Assembly (NCBI GenBank): GCA_028684065.1
Contig: JAQUGO010000002.1
Location: 62,001 to 126,000 of the forward strand
Direction of reading: 5' to 3'
From: Sulfurospirillaceae bacterium
GTDB taxonomy: Bacteria; Campylobacterota; Campylobacteria; Campylobacterales; Sulfurospirillaceae
DNA: 64,000 nt
A program made the translations under genes and the position numbers. The notes beneath the pieces are model-generated. The model was not told the DNA's origin and ran no database searches. It worked only from the letters and a program-made list of their open reading frames with translations. This document shows, one piece after another, positions 1 to 7,811 of the stretch. Each line of letters starts with the position of its first letter. The first letter of the stretch is position 1.

Positions 1-417
1 TCGTGCTTTAAAATAGTCAATCGCTTTTTTACTTAACGTTGTATTATTAATTATCCACTCATATATTTCTGCGTTAGGTTGATACTCATTAGTTTCAATT
101 TTTTTTATATCTTGTTTGAATACTTTCTTTTTTATACATTGATTTGAAGAATCATGAATAAATCGATCCATTAGCCATTGGCAAGCTTCTTGAAAATCAA
201 CTCCGCCATATTCCATAATTAAATTAATCGGACCTCCACCAATTCCACAACCAAAACATTTGAATTTATTTTTTGAATACTGAAAAGAAAGACTAGGTGT
301 TTTTGTATCATGTCCAGCAAAGCACATCGCCTTTGTATTTTTATTTATCTCTATCCCTAAGATTTGCGCTACTTCTTTGATGGGAATATTATTTAATAAT
401 TCCGTATCATATTTCAT
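1..417 (-). CDS. CHC2 zinc-finger primase-like protein (3' part outside window)
   Basis: Only the first 139 codons are present; the frame stays open to position 1. About residues 34-64 hold a CHC2-type zinc-binding pattern: CFAGHDTKTPSLSF, then CFGCGIGGG. This is the zinc ribbon that contacts template DNA in DnaG-like primases; the first pair is spaced C-x3-H rather than the usual C-x2-H. Such stand-alone zinc-ribbon proteins often belong to mobile elements and may carry a TOPRIM or helicase domain further on, which cannot be seen here. The ATG overlaps the end of the upstream membrane-protein gene by about 11 bases, so the two are probably translated together. It is not the housekeeping dnaG as far as I can judge, because that gene normally sits elsewhere. 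Confidence 0.75.
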   Translation of the reverse strand, partial: MKYDTELLNNIPIKEVAQILGIEINKNTKAMCFAGHDTKTPSLSFQYSKNKFKCFGCGIGGGPINLIMEYGGVDFQEACQWLMDRFIHDSSNQCIKKKVFKQDIKKIETNEYQPNAEIYEWIINNTTLSKKAIDYFKAR

Positions 418-1147
418 TTTTAAGAACTTTTGTACAACATTTTTTAAGTTCAGATAATGAAGAACAAATAGCTCTCAATTGTTCTTCATTAGATATTTCT
501 CCATTTATTCCTTGAATCAATTTTTCAATAGGAAAAATAATTAGTCTAAATTTTTCACTTTTATAATTTTCTTCGAATTCATAATAAGATTTACAAATCC
601 TTTTTCCATTTTCATGACTTATCATCATTTCTGCAATTTGCCGTTGTTGCAAGGAATAGATAGGAGTCATAAATGCTGTAGACCTAAGATTCACATTCAC
701 GGAATGAATGGCATTAAAAAAATCTTTTTCATCTTTTTTTTCGTTAAAAATTTCATAGTTAATTTCTTCTTTTAAAACTTGTATCCAACACAAATATTGT
801 GCAAAATAATAAAGTGAACTTGGCATATAATAGTTATATTCTAGTTCATCCTCCAGAAGAGCTTTCTTACCATTTTTATTAATAAAATAATCCAATCTAC
901 CTATCAATCCATTGACTGAACTTAAAACAGGATTTGTCCATTTTTTTAGTTCTTCAAATTTTCTATTATCTTTTTCATACAATTTTTTAATTTCGTTTTT
1001 TTCATTTTCTAATTCTATCTTTAACTCATTTTTATATTTTTCTAATGTCATTTTTGATGCTGTATCTAAAATCTTTTTACCAAGAAAAACTACTCCTGTC
1101 GTAATAACTGATATGCTAGAAAAATAAACAATTATTTCTTGAATCAT
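407..1147 (-). CDS. Membrane-anchored coiled-coil protein, unknown function
   Basis: This 246-residue protein is not one I can name. Residues 4-26 form one hydrophobic N-terminal membrane segment (IIVYFSSISVITTGVVFLG). A lysine/glutamate-rich stretch follows at about residues 32-68, likely a coiled coil. The rest looks soluble and helical. The start has an AGGAG ribosome site in the 21-base gap after the sbcC stop, so it looks like the third gene of an sbcD-sbcC operon, and it overlaps the primase-like gene after it. One N-terminal membrane helix plus a coiled coil is a common layout of accessory and defence-associated proteins, but nothing here proves such a role. Base composition is more AT-rich than sbcC. 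Confidence 0.7.
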   Translation of the reverse strand: MIQEIIVYFSSISVITTGVVFLGKKILDTASKMTLEKYKNELKIELENEKNEIKKLYEKDNRKFEELKKWTNPVLSSVNGLIGRLDYFINKNGKKALLEDELEYNYYMPSSLYYFAQYLCWIQVLKEEINYEIFNEKKDEKDFFNAIHSVNVNLRSTAFMTPIYSLQQRQIAEMMISHENGKRICKSYYEFEENYKSEKFRLIIFPIEKLIQGINGEISNEEQLRAICSSLSELKKCCTKVLKNEI

Positions 1148-1168
1148 TATAATTACTCCTATTTAAAT

Positions 1169-3538
1169 TTAAAGTTCCACAACTCTCTCAAACATCTCTT
1201 TTATCTCCATTTCATGGCTTATCAAAAATATCTGTCTGTACTGTTCTTTTATGGTATGAAATGCTTCTAAGATTTCCATTCTTCGGTTTTCGTCTTGACT
1301 TCCAAAGACTTCGTCAAACGCTAAAAATCCCACGCTACTGGCACCGTTCAGTTCACTCAGTGTTTTAGAGATGGCGATACGAAGCACTAAGTTAGCAAGG
1401 TCTATCTCTCCGCCGCTGAAGCGTTCTATGGGGTAGCATTTGCCCTCGTCGTAGATGAAAAAGTCAAAGTCGTTGTTCACTTCGATGTATTGGTATTTGC
1501 CTTTGGTGATGGTGGCGTACATCTGCGAGGCGATTTGCGAGATGCGTGGGGCTATTTTTGAGTTGAGTTTGGTTTTAAACTCACTAAGGCTCAGTTTGAT
1601 TTTCTCATAGTCTTGCAAATCGTCTTTTTTACTCTGTACTTTTTTAAGTTGTATGTCGTTATTTTCCAGAGCGTTTTGCAAGGTTTTTATCTCGCCTTCA
1701 TTTTTGGCTATCTTTTCTTTTAGCTCTGAGATAACGCTGTATTGTTTCTCTTTTTGCTTTTGAAGTTCGTCGTATTCACTTTGTTTTGCGGTGTGTTTTG
1801 GCTCATCGTAGAGTGTTTTTTGCACTTCCAATTCTTTCTCTTTTGACTTTACATGTAAAGCTTCTGCACTTTTTACTGTAAGTGCCAAATCCTCTCTCAC
1901 GCCCTGCTCTCGTTTGAGTTCTGTTTCAAGACTTAGGACGGCTTCATACTTTGGTTTTAGCTCCAAAAAGCTTTTTTGTAGGCTTACATGTAAGGCTTCA
2001 TTGTAAGTGTGTTTTGAGAGAGTGTCAAGTTCTTCTTTGTTGCGTTTGCCTTGTTCACTGACTTTTATAAAATGCTCTTTGGCACTTGCCAAATCTTTTT
2101 GCTTACTTGCTATCAAACTAAGTGCCGTCTCGTTTACATGTAACGCTTTTTGCGTTTGCTCTTTTTGAAGTTCGAGCTCTCCTATCTGTTTATTTAGGAG
2201 TTCAAGTTTTTCTTTGGTTTTGTCTATCTTTTGAGTTTGCGTTTTTTGCACTATCTCGTTTAGTGAAGCGATGACATTGTCATACTCATCGAGCAATTGC
2301 CTTGTACATGTAGGGCAGTTTGATTCTCGACCTAGGCTTTGTATCTTGGCTATCTTTTGTTGTGTGTCTGAGACTACTCGTTGTTCGGCTGAGAGTTCAT
2401 TTTGAAGATTTTTTTGCTCTGTTTGCTTGCCCGAAAGTTCGGTTTTTAGCTTCGTTGACAAGGCTTCATTTTCTTTTTTTTGCCCTAAAAGTGTTTCATA
2501 CGGTTTGATTTGCTCTTCCAAAGTTGCGATGTCTGCTTTGGCTTTGGTGTACTGGGCTCGTAACTGGGTTTGCTCTTTTTCCAAACCCTCTTTTTTGATC
2601 TGTATATTTTTGAGAGTTTCTTGCTCTTTTAACTTTACATGTAAAGATTCGTACTCTTTTTTGACGGTGCTTAAACTTTTAAGTTCTTTGGCTTTTGTTT
2701 CTAAGGTTTTGAGCTCTGTGGTAAGTTTGGTTTGCGTGGCTATGTTTGCGTTGATGTCGTTTTTGATGAGAGAGAGTTCGCCCATCAGCTTTTGTTTTTG
2801 CTCTTTTGTTTTGACAAAGAGTTCTAATTCTTGCTTTACATGTAACTCTTGTTTTTTGGTGGTTTCTAGCTCTGTTGATTTAGTTTTGACTTCTTTTTCA
2901 AACGCTTGTTTTATGGCGGTAGTTTCTTTTATCAAAGCTGTTTTACTTTTTAGTTCTTCCTCGCCTAGAAGAAACTCTGCACTTGCTGCGATGTCGCGTT
3001 TGAGTTCTCTGCTTTTTTCGATGAGTTCATTTTCCACAAAGTCTATTCTTTCAAGCCCAAGAAGTTTGCGTATCATCTTTTTTCGATCTTCATTTTTAAG
3101 CGTGCTGAGGCTGGTAAGCTCTTTTTGAGAAGCGAAAAGTGTATGCAAAAACGCCTCTTTGCTCATCTTTGTGAGTTTCGTGATAGCCACGGTAACTTCT
3201 CTCGCTCCACTAGTGGTCAGCTCACCGTTTTTATACAGCTTGGCGTTCGCACTGAGGGCTTTTCCACGAAATTCACGCATAACTTTGTACGCCATACCTT
3301 CAAACTCAAAATCAAGCTCCACCAAAACAGCATCTTTATCACTCGCACTAGCATTTCGTATGACTTCTTTAAATTTTTTGTTTCTAAGTTCGCCATACAA
3401 GGCAAAAAGAATGGCTTCAAAAAGGGTCGATTTGCCACTGCCATTTTTACCGATGATGCCGATAAGTCCCTCACCAAACTCAATGTCAAAAGTGCTGTAG
3501 CGTTTGAAGTTTTCAAGGTGAAGTTTAGAGAGTATCAT
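1169..3538 (-). CDS. sbcC: SbcC/Rad50-like exonuclease ATPase subunit
   Basis: An SMC-type ATPase of 789 residues. The Walker A motif GKNGSGKST is at about residues 30-38. Long coiled coils flank a zinc hook CPTC near residues 409-412, in the middle of the protein. The C-terminal lobe has the ABC signature FSGGE and Walker B FLAFDEVFGSQD. With SbcD it forms the Mre11-Rad50-type nuclease that opens DNA hairpins and processes blocked ends. It is shorter than E. coli SbcC but in the range of compact bacterial Rad50 homologues. The start overlaps the sbcD end by 14 bases, showing translational coupling. Five exact TTACATGTAA palindromes lie in the coiled-coil coding part, each read as Leu-His-Val, so the repeats fall in the least conserved regions of the protein. 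Confidence 0.9.
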   Translation of the reverse strand: MILSKLHLENFKRYSTFDIEFGEGLIGIIGKNGSGKSTLFEAILFALYGELRNKKFKEVIRNASASDKDAVLVELDFEFEGMAYKVMREFRGKALSANAKLYKNGELTTSGAREVTVAITKLTKMSKEAFLHTLFASQKELTSLSTLKNEDRKKMIRKLLGLERIDFVENELIEKSRELKRDIAASAEFLLGEEELKSKTALIKETTAIKQAFEKEVKTKSTELETTKKQELHVKQELELFVKTKEQKQKLMGELSLIKNDINANIATQTKLTTELKTLETKAKELKSLSTVKKEYESLHVKLKEQETLKNIQIKKEGLEKEQTQLRAQYTKAKADIATLEEQIKPYETLLGQKKENEALSTKLKTELSGKQTEQKNLQNELSAEQRVVSDTQQKIAKIQSLGRESNCPTCTRQLLDEYDNVIASLNEIVQKTQTQKIDKTKEKLELLNKQIGELELQKEQTQKALHVNETALSLIASKQKDLASAKEHFIKVSEQGKRNKEELDTLSKHTYNEALHVSLQKSFLELKPKYEAVLSLETELKREQGVREDLALTVKSAEALHVKSKEKELEVQKTLYDEPKHTAKQSEYDELQKQKEKQYSVISELKEKIAKNEGEIKTLQNALENNDIQLKKVQSKKDDLQDYEKIKLSLSEFKTKLNSKIAPRISQIASQMYATITKGKYQYIEVNNDFDFFIYDEGKCYPIERFSGGEIDLANLVLRIAISKTLSELNGASSVGFLAFDEVFGSQDENRRMEILEAFHTIKEQYRQIFLISHEMEIKEMFERVVEL

Positions 3539-3923
3539 CGCTCACCTCTTCGTAGGCACTAAATAAGCCTTGGATTTTGCCTTTGAGCCTGTCAAACTCT
3601 TCGGGCTTACTCTCTTCTTTGATGTGTTCCAAAAAGTACGCTTCTAAAGAAAGTGCTTCGATGTCATTTAATGTGGCTTCTCCGCTGGTTTGTTTGAACT
3701 CTCTTTTGATGCTTACATGTAAGGCTTCACTAAAGAGATTTTTGATGTCACGGGTTTGGATGTCGATGGACTGCAACGGGGTGAGATGGGTCAGTTTGAC
3801 TTCGATGAGAGCGTCTTTTGTATCGTTTACATGTAAAGATGCGACAGCGTTTTCGTAGTCTTCACAATTGATTTCGTAGGTTTTAATCGGACGTATTTGT
3901 ATCTCGTGGTAGTTTACATGTAA
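1849..3923. repeat. Cluster of eight TTACATGTAA palindromes inside sbcCD
   Basis: Exact copies start at 1849, 1984, 2134, 2635, 2836, 3713, 3827 and 3914, so eight 10-mers fall in about 2.1 kb. A near-match, TGTACATGTAG, is at 2302. All exact copies here are in the reading frame that gives Leu-His-Val plus a polar residue. The flanks are often GC or AAGC, which extends the symmetry (for example GCTTACATGTAAGGC-like contexts). By composition the chance count for the whole 64-kb window is well below one. Confidence 0.9.
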
Positions 3924-4643
3924 AGAATCATCAAGTGCGACTTCAAGAAAACCTTTTGAGTTTCGTTTGTCATTTAAACTCGTTCGCTCAGTTGAGCCTG
4001 AGTAATAGACGTTTTCGTGTTTGCCGACTTTCCCAAAACCATGCCAATGCCCAAGGGCAACATAATCCATTTGAGAAAAAAGGCTCTCTTTATCGTGTGG
4101 ATAGACCCACTCCCCAAACTCCGCCATAAGATAGCCAGCCCCAACAGAGCAGTGAAGCATCATGATGTTGCGTTTTGTGTTATCAAGGTTTTCTTCGCAT
4201 AGTTCTATTTGAGAAAGAGCTTTACTTTCATCGTGCATATGCGGTAAAGTGTGAAAGACGACATCTTCAAACTCAATTTTTTTGTACTCTTGATTGTATG
4301 AAACATAGATGTTTTTGAAGTTTTCAAATATTTTGAGTATGGGAGAACTGAGATTGGTACGTGGGGTTGAATGATTGCCCGCTATCATGATAAACGGGAT
4401 ATTCAGTGCTTCGATAATTTTAAATTGCTCTAACGCAAAGGTGATCGCTCGATTACTAGGCGATGGGCGGTGAAAAAGATCGCCTGTGTGGATGATGTAG
4501 TCAGGTTTTAAGATTTTGATTTGCTCGATGACCTGTGAGAAAGCATCGTAAAAATCAGCCTCACGCTGGTTAATGCCTAACTCATTGATAATGTCTAAAT
4601 CGTTAAACCCTAAATGCGTGTCCGAAAAATGAATCAGTTTCAC
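3525..4643 (-). CDS. sbcD: SbcD/Mre11-like metallophosphoesterase nuclease subunit
   Basis: A 372-residue calcineurin-like phosphoesterase and nuclease partner of SbcC. The metal-binding motifs appear in order: DTH at residues 8-10, GDLFHR at 54-59, GNH at 89-91, and the later LGHWHG motif that completes the two-metal site. The C-terminal third is the capping/SbcC-binding region and is poorly conserved. It contains three exact TTACATGTAA palindromes, all read as Leu-His-Val. This is the first gene of the sbcD-sbcC-membrane protein-primase array. A hairpin at 4753-4774 lies upstream and may insulate it from the rightward gene. Confidence 0.9.
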   Translation of the reverse strand: MKLIHFSDTHLGFNDLDIINELGINQREADFYDAFSQVIEQIKILKPDYIIHTGDLFHRPSPSNRAITFALEQFKIIEALNIPFIMIAGNHSTPRTNLSSPILKIFENFKNIYVSYNQEYKKIEFEDVVFHTLPHMHDESKALSQIELCEENLDNTKRNIMMLHCSVGAGYLMAEFGEWVYPHDKESLFSQMDYVALGHWHGFGKVGKHENVYYSGSTERTSLNDKRNSKGFLEVALDDSLHVNYHEIQIRPIKTYEINCEDYENAVASLHVNDTKDALIEVKLTHLTPLQSIDIQTRDIKNLFSEALHVSIKREFKQTSGEATLNDIEALSLEAYFLEHIKEESKPEEFDRLKGKIQGLFSAYEEVSDDTL

Positions 4644-4752
4644 AGTGCTTCTTTATGATTAATTCATTCGATTATAGCCAATAATATGATAAGTGAAGAG
4701 AAATTTGTGATAAACAAAGAAAGTATATGAGAAGTTTAGAAGAAAAAGAAAC

Positions 4753-4774
4753 GCTCGGACCGGGCAATCCGAGC
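4753..4774. terminator. GC-rich hairpin, possible bidirectional terminator or attenuator
   Basis: GCTCGGA at 4753-4759 pairs perfectly with TCCGAGC at 4768-4774. Rightwards it is followed by a T-rich run (ATTTGTCTTTT) and leftwards by GTTTCTTTTTC. Because it lies between divergent genes, it would act on upstream or antisense transcripts, or be a leader structure of sbcD. Confidence 0.45.
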
Positions 4775-4940
4775 ATTTGTCTTTTAAAATTGTTAGGTTC
4801 TACACAAAAAGGAGGTAATTGTTTTACAAGTGAAAGTATAGGCCTTTAATCTAAACGAGAAATGAACCATTTGTAAATAGAATCTAAATACACTTTGATT
4901 ATTGCCCATTGTATCGCGCAAACTATTGTAGTTTAAGCCA

Positions 4941-4970
4941 TTGTCACCTCAACATAAAATTGGTTATAAT
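4941..4970 (+). promoter_or_regulatory. Sigma-70-type promoter
   Basis: TTGTCA at 4941-4946 and TATAAT at 4965-4970 are separated by 18 bases. The transcript would start near 4977. This excludes the longer TTG-start reading of the downstream gene at 4970 and supports ATG 5009. Confidence 0.6.
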
Positions 4971-5008
4971 TGTGTCATGAATGGCTTTACATGCAAATGG
5001 GGTATAGA

Positions 5009-5503
5009 ATGAATCACGACGACGACCGTACGCTAACACTTATGGAAAAATACCCTAAACCCAAAAAAACAACGAAAACAAATAGTGCAAAACCTAAATC
5101 CAAAGGGACAACTGTATCAAAGAGTACCCCAAAAGTGCGTAAACGCATTCCACAGAAGCGTTCAAAAATACCTTCTTTTTTCATAAAACTTGCACTTGGG
5201 CTAATCGCTTGTGTCTTCATCATTTTTGGAGGCAGGTATCTTTATGACCATACCATTAACTATAATCCACTTTTAGGTACATGGCATGCGCAAACGGTGA
5301 TGGGCATCATGGAAATTTCATTTGAACGAGAAAGCGTCTCAAGTTTTGGCGTGCAAAGAGCTGTAAGTTATGATGTCAAAGAAAACGAAGTGATTGTTAT
5401 GGATGACAATATTAAAATAGGAGAGCGCTATCGTATCATTGATGACAATACGATTAGCGTACAATCTGGCGCTTCTAAAATGACGTTCAAGCGGGTTAAA
5501 TAA
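5009..5503 (+). CDS. Single-pass membrane protein with small C-terminal beta domain, unknown
   Basis: A 164-residue protein not recognised by name. The first 55 residues are strongly basic (many Lys/Thr/Pro, for example PKKTTKTNSAKPKSKG) and predicted to be cytoplasmic. One membrane segment follows (FFIKLALGLIACVFIIFGG). About 85 residues then begin with LLGTWHAQ and run through alternating short strands, resembling the lipocalin-like LxGTW opening of small ligand-binding domains. ATG 5009 is chosen over an upstream in-frame TTG because GGGG lies six bases before it and the -10 box overlaps the TTG. It appears monocistronic. A TTACATGTAA copy follows 15 bases after the stop. Confidence 0.65.
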   Translation: MNHDDDRTLTLMEKYPKPKKTTKTNSAKPKSKGTTVSKSTPKVRKRIPQKRSKIPSFFIKLALGLIACVFIIFGGRYLYDHTINYNPLLGTWHAQTVMGIMEISFERESVSSFGVQRAVSYDVKENEVIVMDDNIKIGERYRIIDDNTISVQSGASKMTFKRVK

Positions 5504-5537
5504 ATTCTTGTTTTTCTTTACATGTAAGGATATAAAC

Positions 5538-5762
5538 TTATTTCCAACAGCATCCATCTCTATCCCAAAGGACATTTTCACCTTTTATTTTATTGAATTC
5601 TCTTAAAACTTTTCGATCGATTGAAAGAGTCCCATGATTGTTCGCAAAAACAAATTCATCACCAAATAACTTCTGAATTTTTTGCACTAGCCCCTCTTGA
5701 TAGAGAATACCATTTTGAGCTAATTCTTTTACCATAAATTCAGCAACGTCTTTTGTTTTCAT
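5538..5762 (-). CDS. DUF6953-like small protein
   Basis: A 74-residue protein starting MKTKDVAEFMVKEL. The pattern of an initial helix, LYQEGLVQKIQKLFG, then a NxGxLxIDxKVLxxF segment and a C-terminal W-R-C-W-type end matches the small DUF6953 family, from memory. The function is unknown. The frame extends nine codons upstream, but the AAGGA ribosome site is correctly spaced only for the ATG at 5760-5762. It sits alone between the rightward membrane-protein gene and the left end of the tRNA-Asn island, so it is native flank, not island cargo. Confidence 0.65.
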   Translation of the reverse strand: MKTKDVAEFMVKELAQNGILYQEGLVQKIQKLFGDEFVFANNHGTLSIDRKVLREFNKIKGENVLWDRDGCCWK

Positions 5763-5955
5763 TATCATTTCCTTTTTAATGTATATCATTCATTTTAACA
5801 TTTAATTCTAATATTAGAGGTGTGAGAAACTTTTGAAATAGGGCTAAAGATGAAAATAATTTCTGGAGTATTGCGATTTGGGAGACATTACAGTGTACAC
5901 CCTTAATTAAAGTTCTTTGGCGTTATTAGAAAAAGTTGTTTTAAGATTTTATCGA

Positions 5956-6014
5956 ATGATTGGTTAAAACCCCGTAATATAGGGGTCAAAAAGAAAGTGG
6001 CTCCGAATGCTGGA
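5956..6014. repeat. Left attachment-site repeat (tRNA-Asn 3' end copy)
   Basis: These 59 bases match 12245-12303 with three mismatches. The last 27 (5988-6014) are identical, and the final 17 are the 3' end of tRNA-Asn with its CCA. The repeat also carries a copy of the tRNA terminator hairpin (AACCCC...GGGGTC), in which one end base pair is lost. This is the far-end duplicate expected after integration into a tRNA 3' end. Confidence 0.92.
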
Positions 6015-6163
6015 GCTTAAAAATAGCTTAATAAAAAACTAAAAATGACCATAAATACGGACTTTCGTAATTCTATCTTTTTTAAAAAACTGCATTTTTT
6101 ATTCTTTTTGGGCACAATTTGGGCACAGTGAAATAGTCAATTATTTTTTAAATATAGAATAAT
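6015..6163. other. Left end of the element, non-coding
   Basis: Very AT-rich sequence between the left core and the DUF262 stop. Apart from the doubled TGGGCACA motif I see no gene or strong hairpin. Confidence 0.6.
6109..6129 (+). repeat. Left doubled integrase arm-type motif
   Basis: TGGGCACA at 6109-6116 is repeated at 6120-6127, an 11-bp step, ending in GT. The same doubled motif with the same step occurs near the other element end at 12216-12236, in the same orientation. Placement inside both ends suggests integrase arm-binding sites. Confidence 0.55.
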
Positions 6164-7231
6164 CTACAATAAAATCTTTGCCAAGAAATCATTTCGAATT
6201 AATCTTTCTTTTTTATTATTAACTCCTTCTTTAGCAGCTATTCTATATTCTTCAGGAAGATTAGATTCAAAATTTTCTAATTTTTCTTTAATATTCTTTT
6301 CATCTATTTCTATAATTTTGTTAAAATTTTTATAGGAAAATACAATAATTGAAAACATGTTAGCTTTGTTAAGCCAATATGATTGTTGATTAAACTTCAT
6401 TTTAATTATTTTTTGTGAAATTCTTTCTAATTTTATTAAAATATCACTTTTATTATCTAGCTGGTCTGCAAATTTTTCTAAAAATTTATTTGATAAATCA
6501 TTCCTATTAAAAAACTCATCCATTATTGTTGATATTATATTCATAGTAAACAATAAGTGTGATTGTCTTGATATTTCATAAGATGAAAAAATTTTTCCTT
6601 CCAATATTAATTTATAAAAATATTTAATTGGATTTTCTTTTGCCCATTCTATAAACTCTATTGGAATATTTGGGTTTTTTTGCATAGGAAGTACAATATT
6701 CTCTTCATCAGTTTCGTTAAAAGTTTCTTCTTTAACTAAATATTTACAGAATAGCATGAATTCTGAAGATGCATACTCAATTGATAATTTTTCTATTGTC
6801 GATAAAGAGTAGAATGTTCTATTTAATCTTTTAAAAATTTCTTGAATCTCAGGATCATCATGCTTAATTTGTAAGTCTATTATAGGAACTTGATATTTGA
6901 GAAATTTTTCTTTTGTTGAATTATCTAATTGACTAAAAAATTTCCCATCAACTTGAAATTTATCATTACAAAAACGATATATCGTTGTCATTCTTTGTTG
7001 TCCATCGACTATACTTGATGTATTAATCATATTATCGATATCTAAGTCACCTTTAGCTATAAAAATTTGCGGAAAAGGATATTCTAATAAGATTGTTTTG
7101 ATAAAGTCGATTTGATGCGAATCTCTCCAAACAAAATTTCTTTGAAAGAAAGGTGCAAGAATGAGTCTTTTTTGTTTTATATCATTAACTAAATCGATTA
7201 ATTCTTTTGATCTAATATCGTACTTTATCAT
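6164..7231 (-). CDS. DUF262 domain protein (island cargo)
   Basis: A 355-residue protein. The N-terminal region has the DUF262 (ParB/Srx-like fold) hallmarks PFFQRNFVW at residues 27-35 and DGQQR at 76-80, the latter a nucleotide-binding/hydrolysis motif. The rest is helical, rich in Asn, Lys and Ile. No DUF1524/HNH nuclease domain is visible, unlike GmrSD- or SspE-type restriction proteins that use DUF262 as a sensor/NTPase. It starts inside the nucleotidyltransferase gene, overlapping it by 20 bases, with AAGGAT seven bases before the ATG, so the two are translationally coupled. Composition is far more AT-rich than the element backbone. A role in phage or plasmid defence is inferred from the family and location. 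Confidence 0.8.
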   Translation of the reverse strand: MIKYDIRSKELIDLVNDIKQKRLILAPFFQRNFVWRDSHQIDFIKTILLEYPFPQIFIAKGDLDIDNMINTSSIVDGQQRMTTIYRFCNDKFQVDGKFFSQLDNSTKEKFLKYQVPIIDLQIKHDDPEIQEIFKRLNRTFYSLSTIEKLSIEYASSEFMLFCKYLVKEETFNETDEENIVLPMQKNPNIPIEFIEWAKENPIKYFYKLILEGKIFSSYEISRQSHLLFTMNIISTIMDEFFNRNDLSNKFLEKFADQLDNKSDILIKLERISQKIIKMKFNQQSYWLNKANMFSIIVFSYKNFNKIIEIDEKNIKEKLENFESNLPEEYRIAAKEGVNNKKERLIRNDFLAKILL

Positions 7232-7811
7232 ATTGTGTATCCTTGATTTTTTTTATATTATCTACTTGTTTTAATATCATACATGTCTCAGAAAGGTATA
7301 TTTGTGCATTTATATTTTTGAACCAATTATAATATGAATTTGATAATGTTCTAAAAAACTTTTCAAAATCGTCAATTGTGTCAATACTCTTCAATAAAGT
7401 AAAATCTAAAATTCCTTTAGATACTTTATATCGAAAAGTTTTTGGTGTGTCACTGTATTTACTACTAAAAAATGTTAGATTAGAATAACTATCGGTAATT
7501 AATAAAATTTTTTGCAAATAAAAATTGAATATTCTTTCATCAATAATACTGATATCTAAATCTGATTTTGTTTTACAAAAAATTTTTTCTTTGAAGGGGC
7601 TTGATCCTATATGTGCTGAACCCACTATTTTTATTGAGCTGAAGGGGATAGAAAAATGGTCGGCAATTTTTTTTTTAATTTCAAATTCAATATCCAATTC
7701 TTGTTCTAAAACTTCTGAGTGAGCCAATGCATAATATTTTTTTGTAATATCAATAATGTCTTTATCATCATTGGTATCTTGTTTTATTTTTTGTGTCATT
7801 GATAAAAACAT
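7212..7811 (-). CDS. Nucleotidyltransferase-fold protein paired with DUF262
   Basis: A 199-residue protein with the Pol-beta-type nucleotidyltransferase signature: Gly64-Ser65 (VGSAHIGSS), then SDLD at residues 83-86, and a likely third carboxylate Asp136 in GILDFTLL. All three catalytic acids therefore look intact. The extended loop between the GS and DxD motifs is longer than in minimal MNT proteins and recalls small NTases of the GSARxGxS type. The substrate is unknown; tRNA, protein (AMPylation) and signal-nucleotide synthesis are all possible. It is the first gene of a two-gene leftward operon with the DUF262 gene, which supports a joint function. A GGGAG ribosome site precedes the ATG. 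Confidence 0.7.
   Translation of the reverse strand: MFLSMTQKIKQDTNDDKDIIDITKKYYALAHSEVLEQELDIEFEIKKKIADHFSIPFSSIKIVGSAHIGSSPFKEKIFCKTKSDLDISIIDERIFNFYLQKILLITDSYSNLTFFSSKYSDTPKTFRYKVSKGILDFTLLKSIDTIDDFEKFFRTLSNSYYNWFKNINAQIYLSETCMILKQVDNIKKIKDTQYDKVRY

Larger units (their letters stand above)
4644..5008. other. Intergenic region between divergent sbcD and membrane-protein gene
   Basis: 365 bases without a gene, between leftward sbcD and the rightward gene at 5009. It holds a hairpin at 4753-4774, a perfect AAAGGAGGT at about 4808-4816 that is not followed by a usable open frame, and a promoter at 4941-4970. The leftward promoter for sbcD is not obvious. Confidence 0.6.

Noticed and set aside
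2427-3128. 233-codon rightward frame inside sbcC
   Set aside because: It is the complementary frame of a clear SbcC coding region, rich in Ser/Leu/Phe as antisense of Lys/Glu coiled coil, and has no ribosome site.
1849-3923. CRISPR array or tandem repeat in sbcC
   Set aside because: The repeated unit is only 10 bp, spacing is irregular, and copies lie within a conserved coding frame.
5998-6014. tRNA-Asn-like sequence at the left of the element
   Set aside because: Only the last 17 bases of the tRNA are present, so it is an attachment-site copy and not a tRNA gene.
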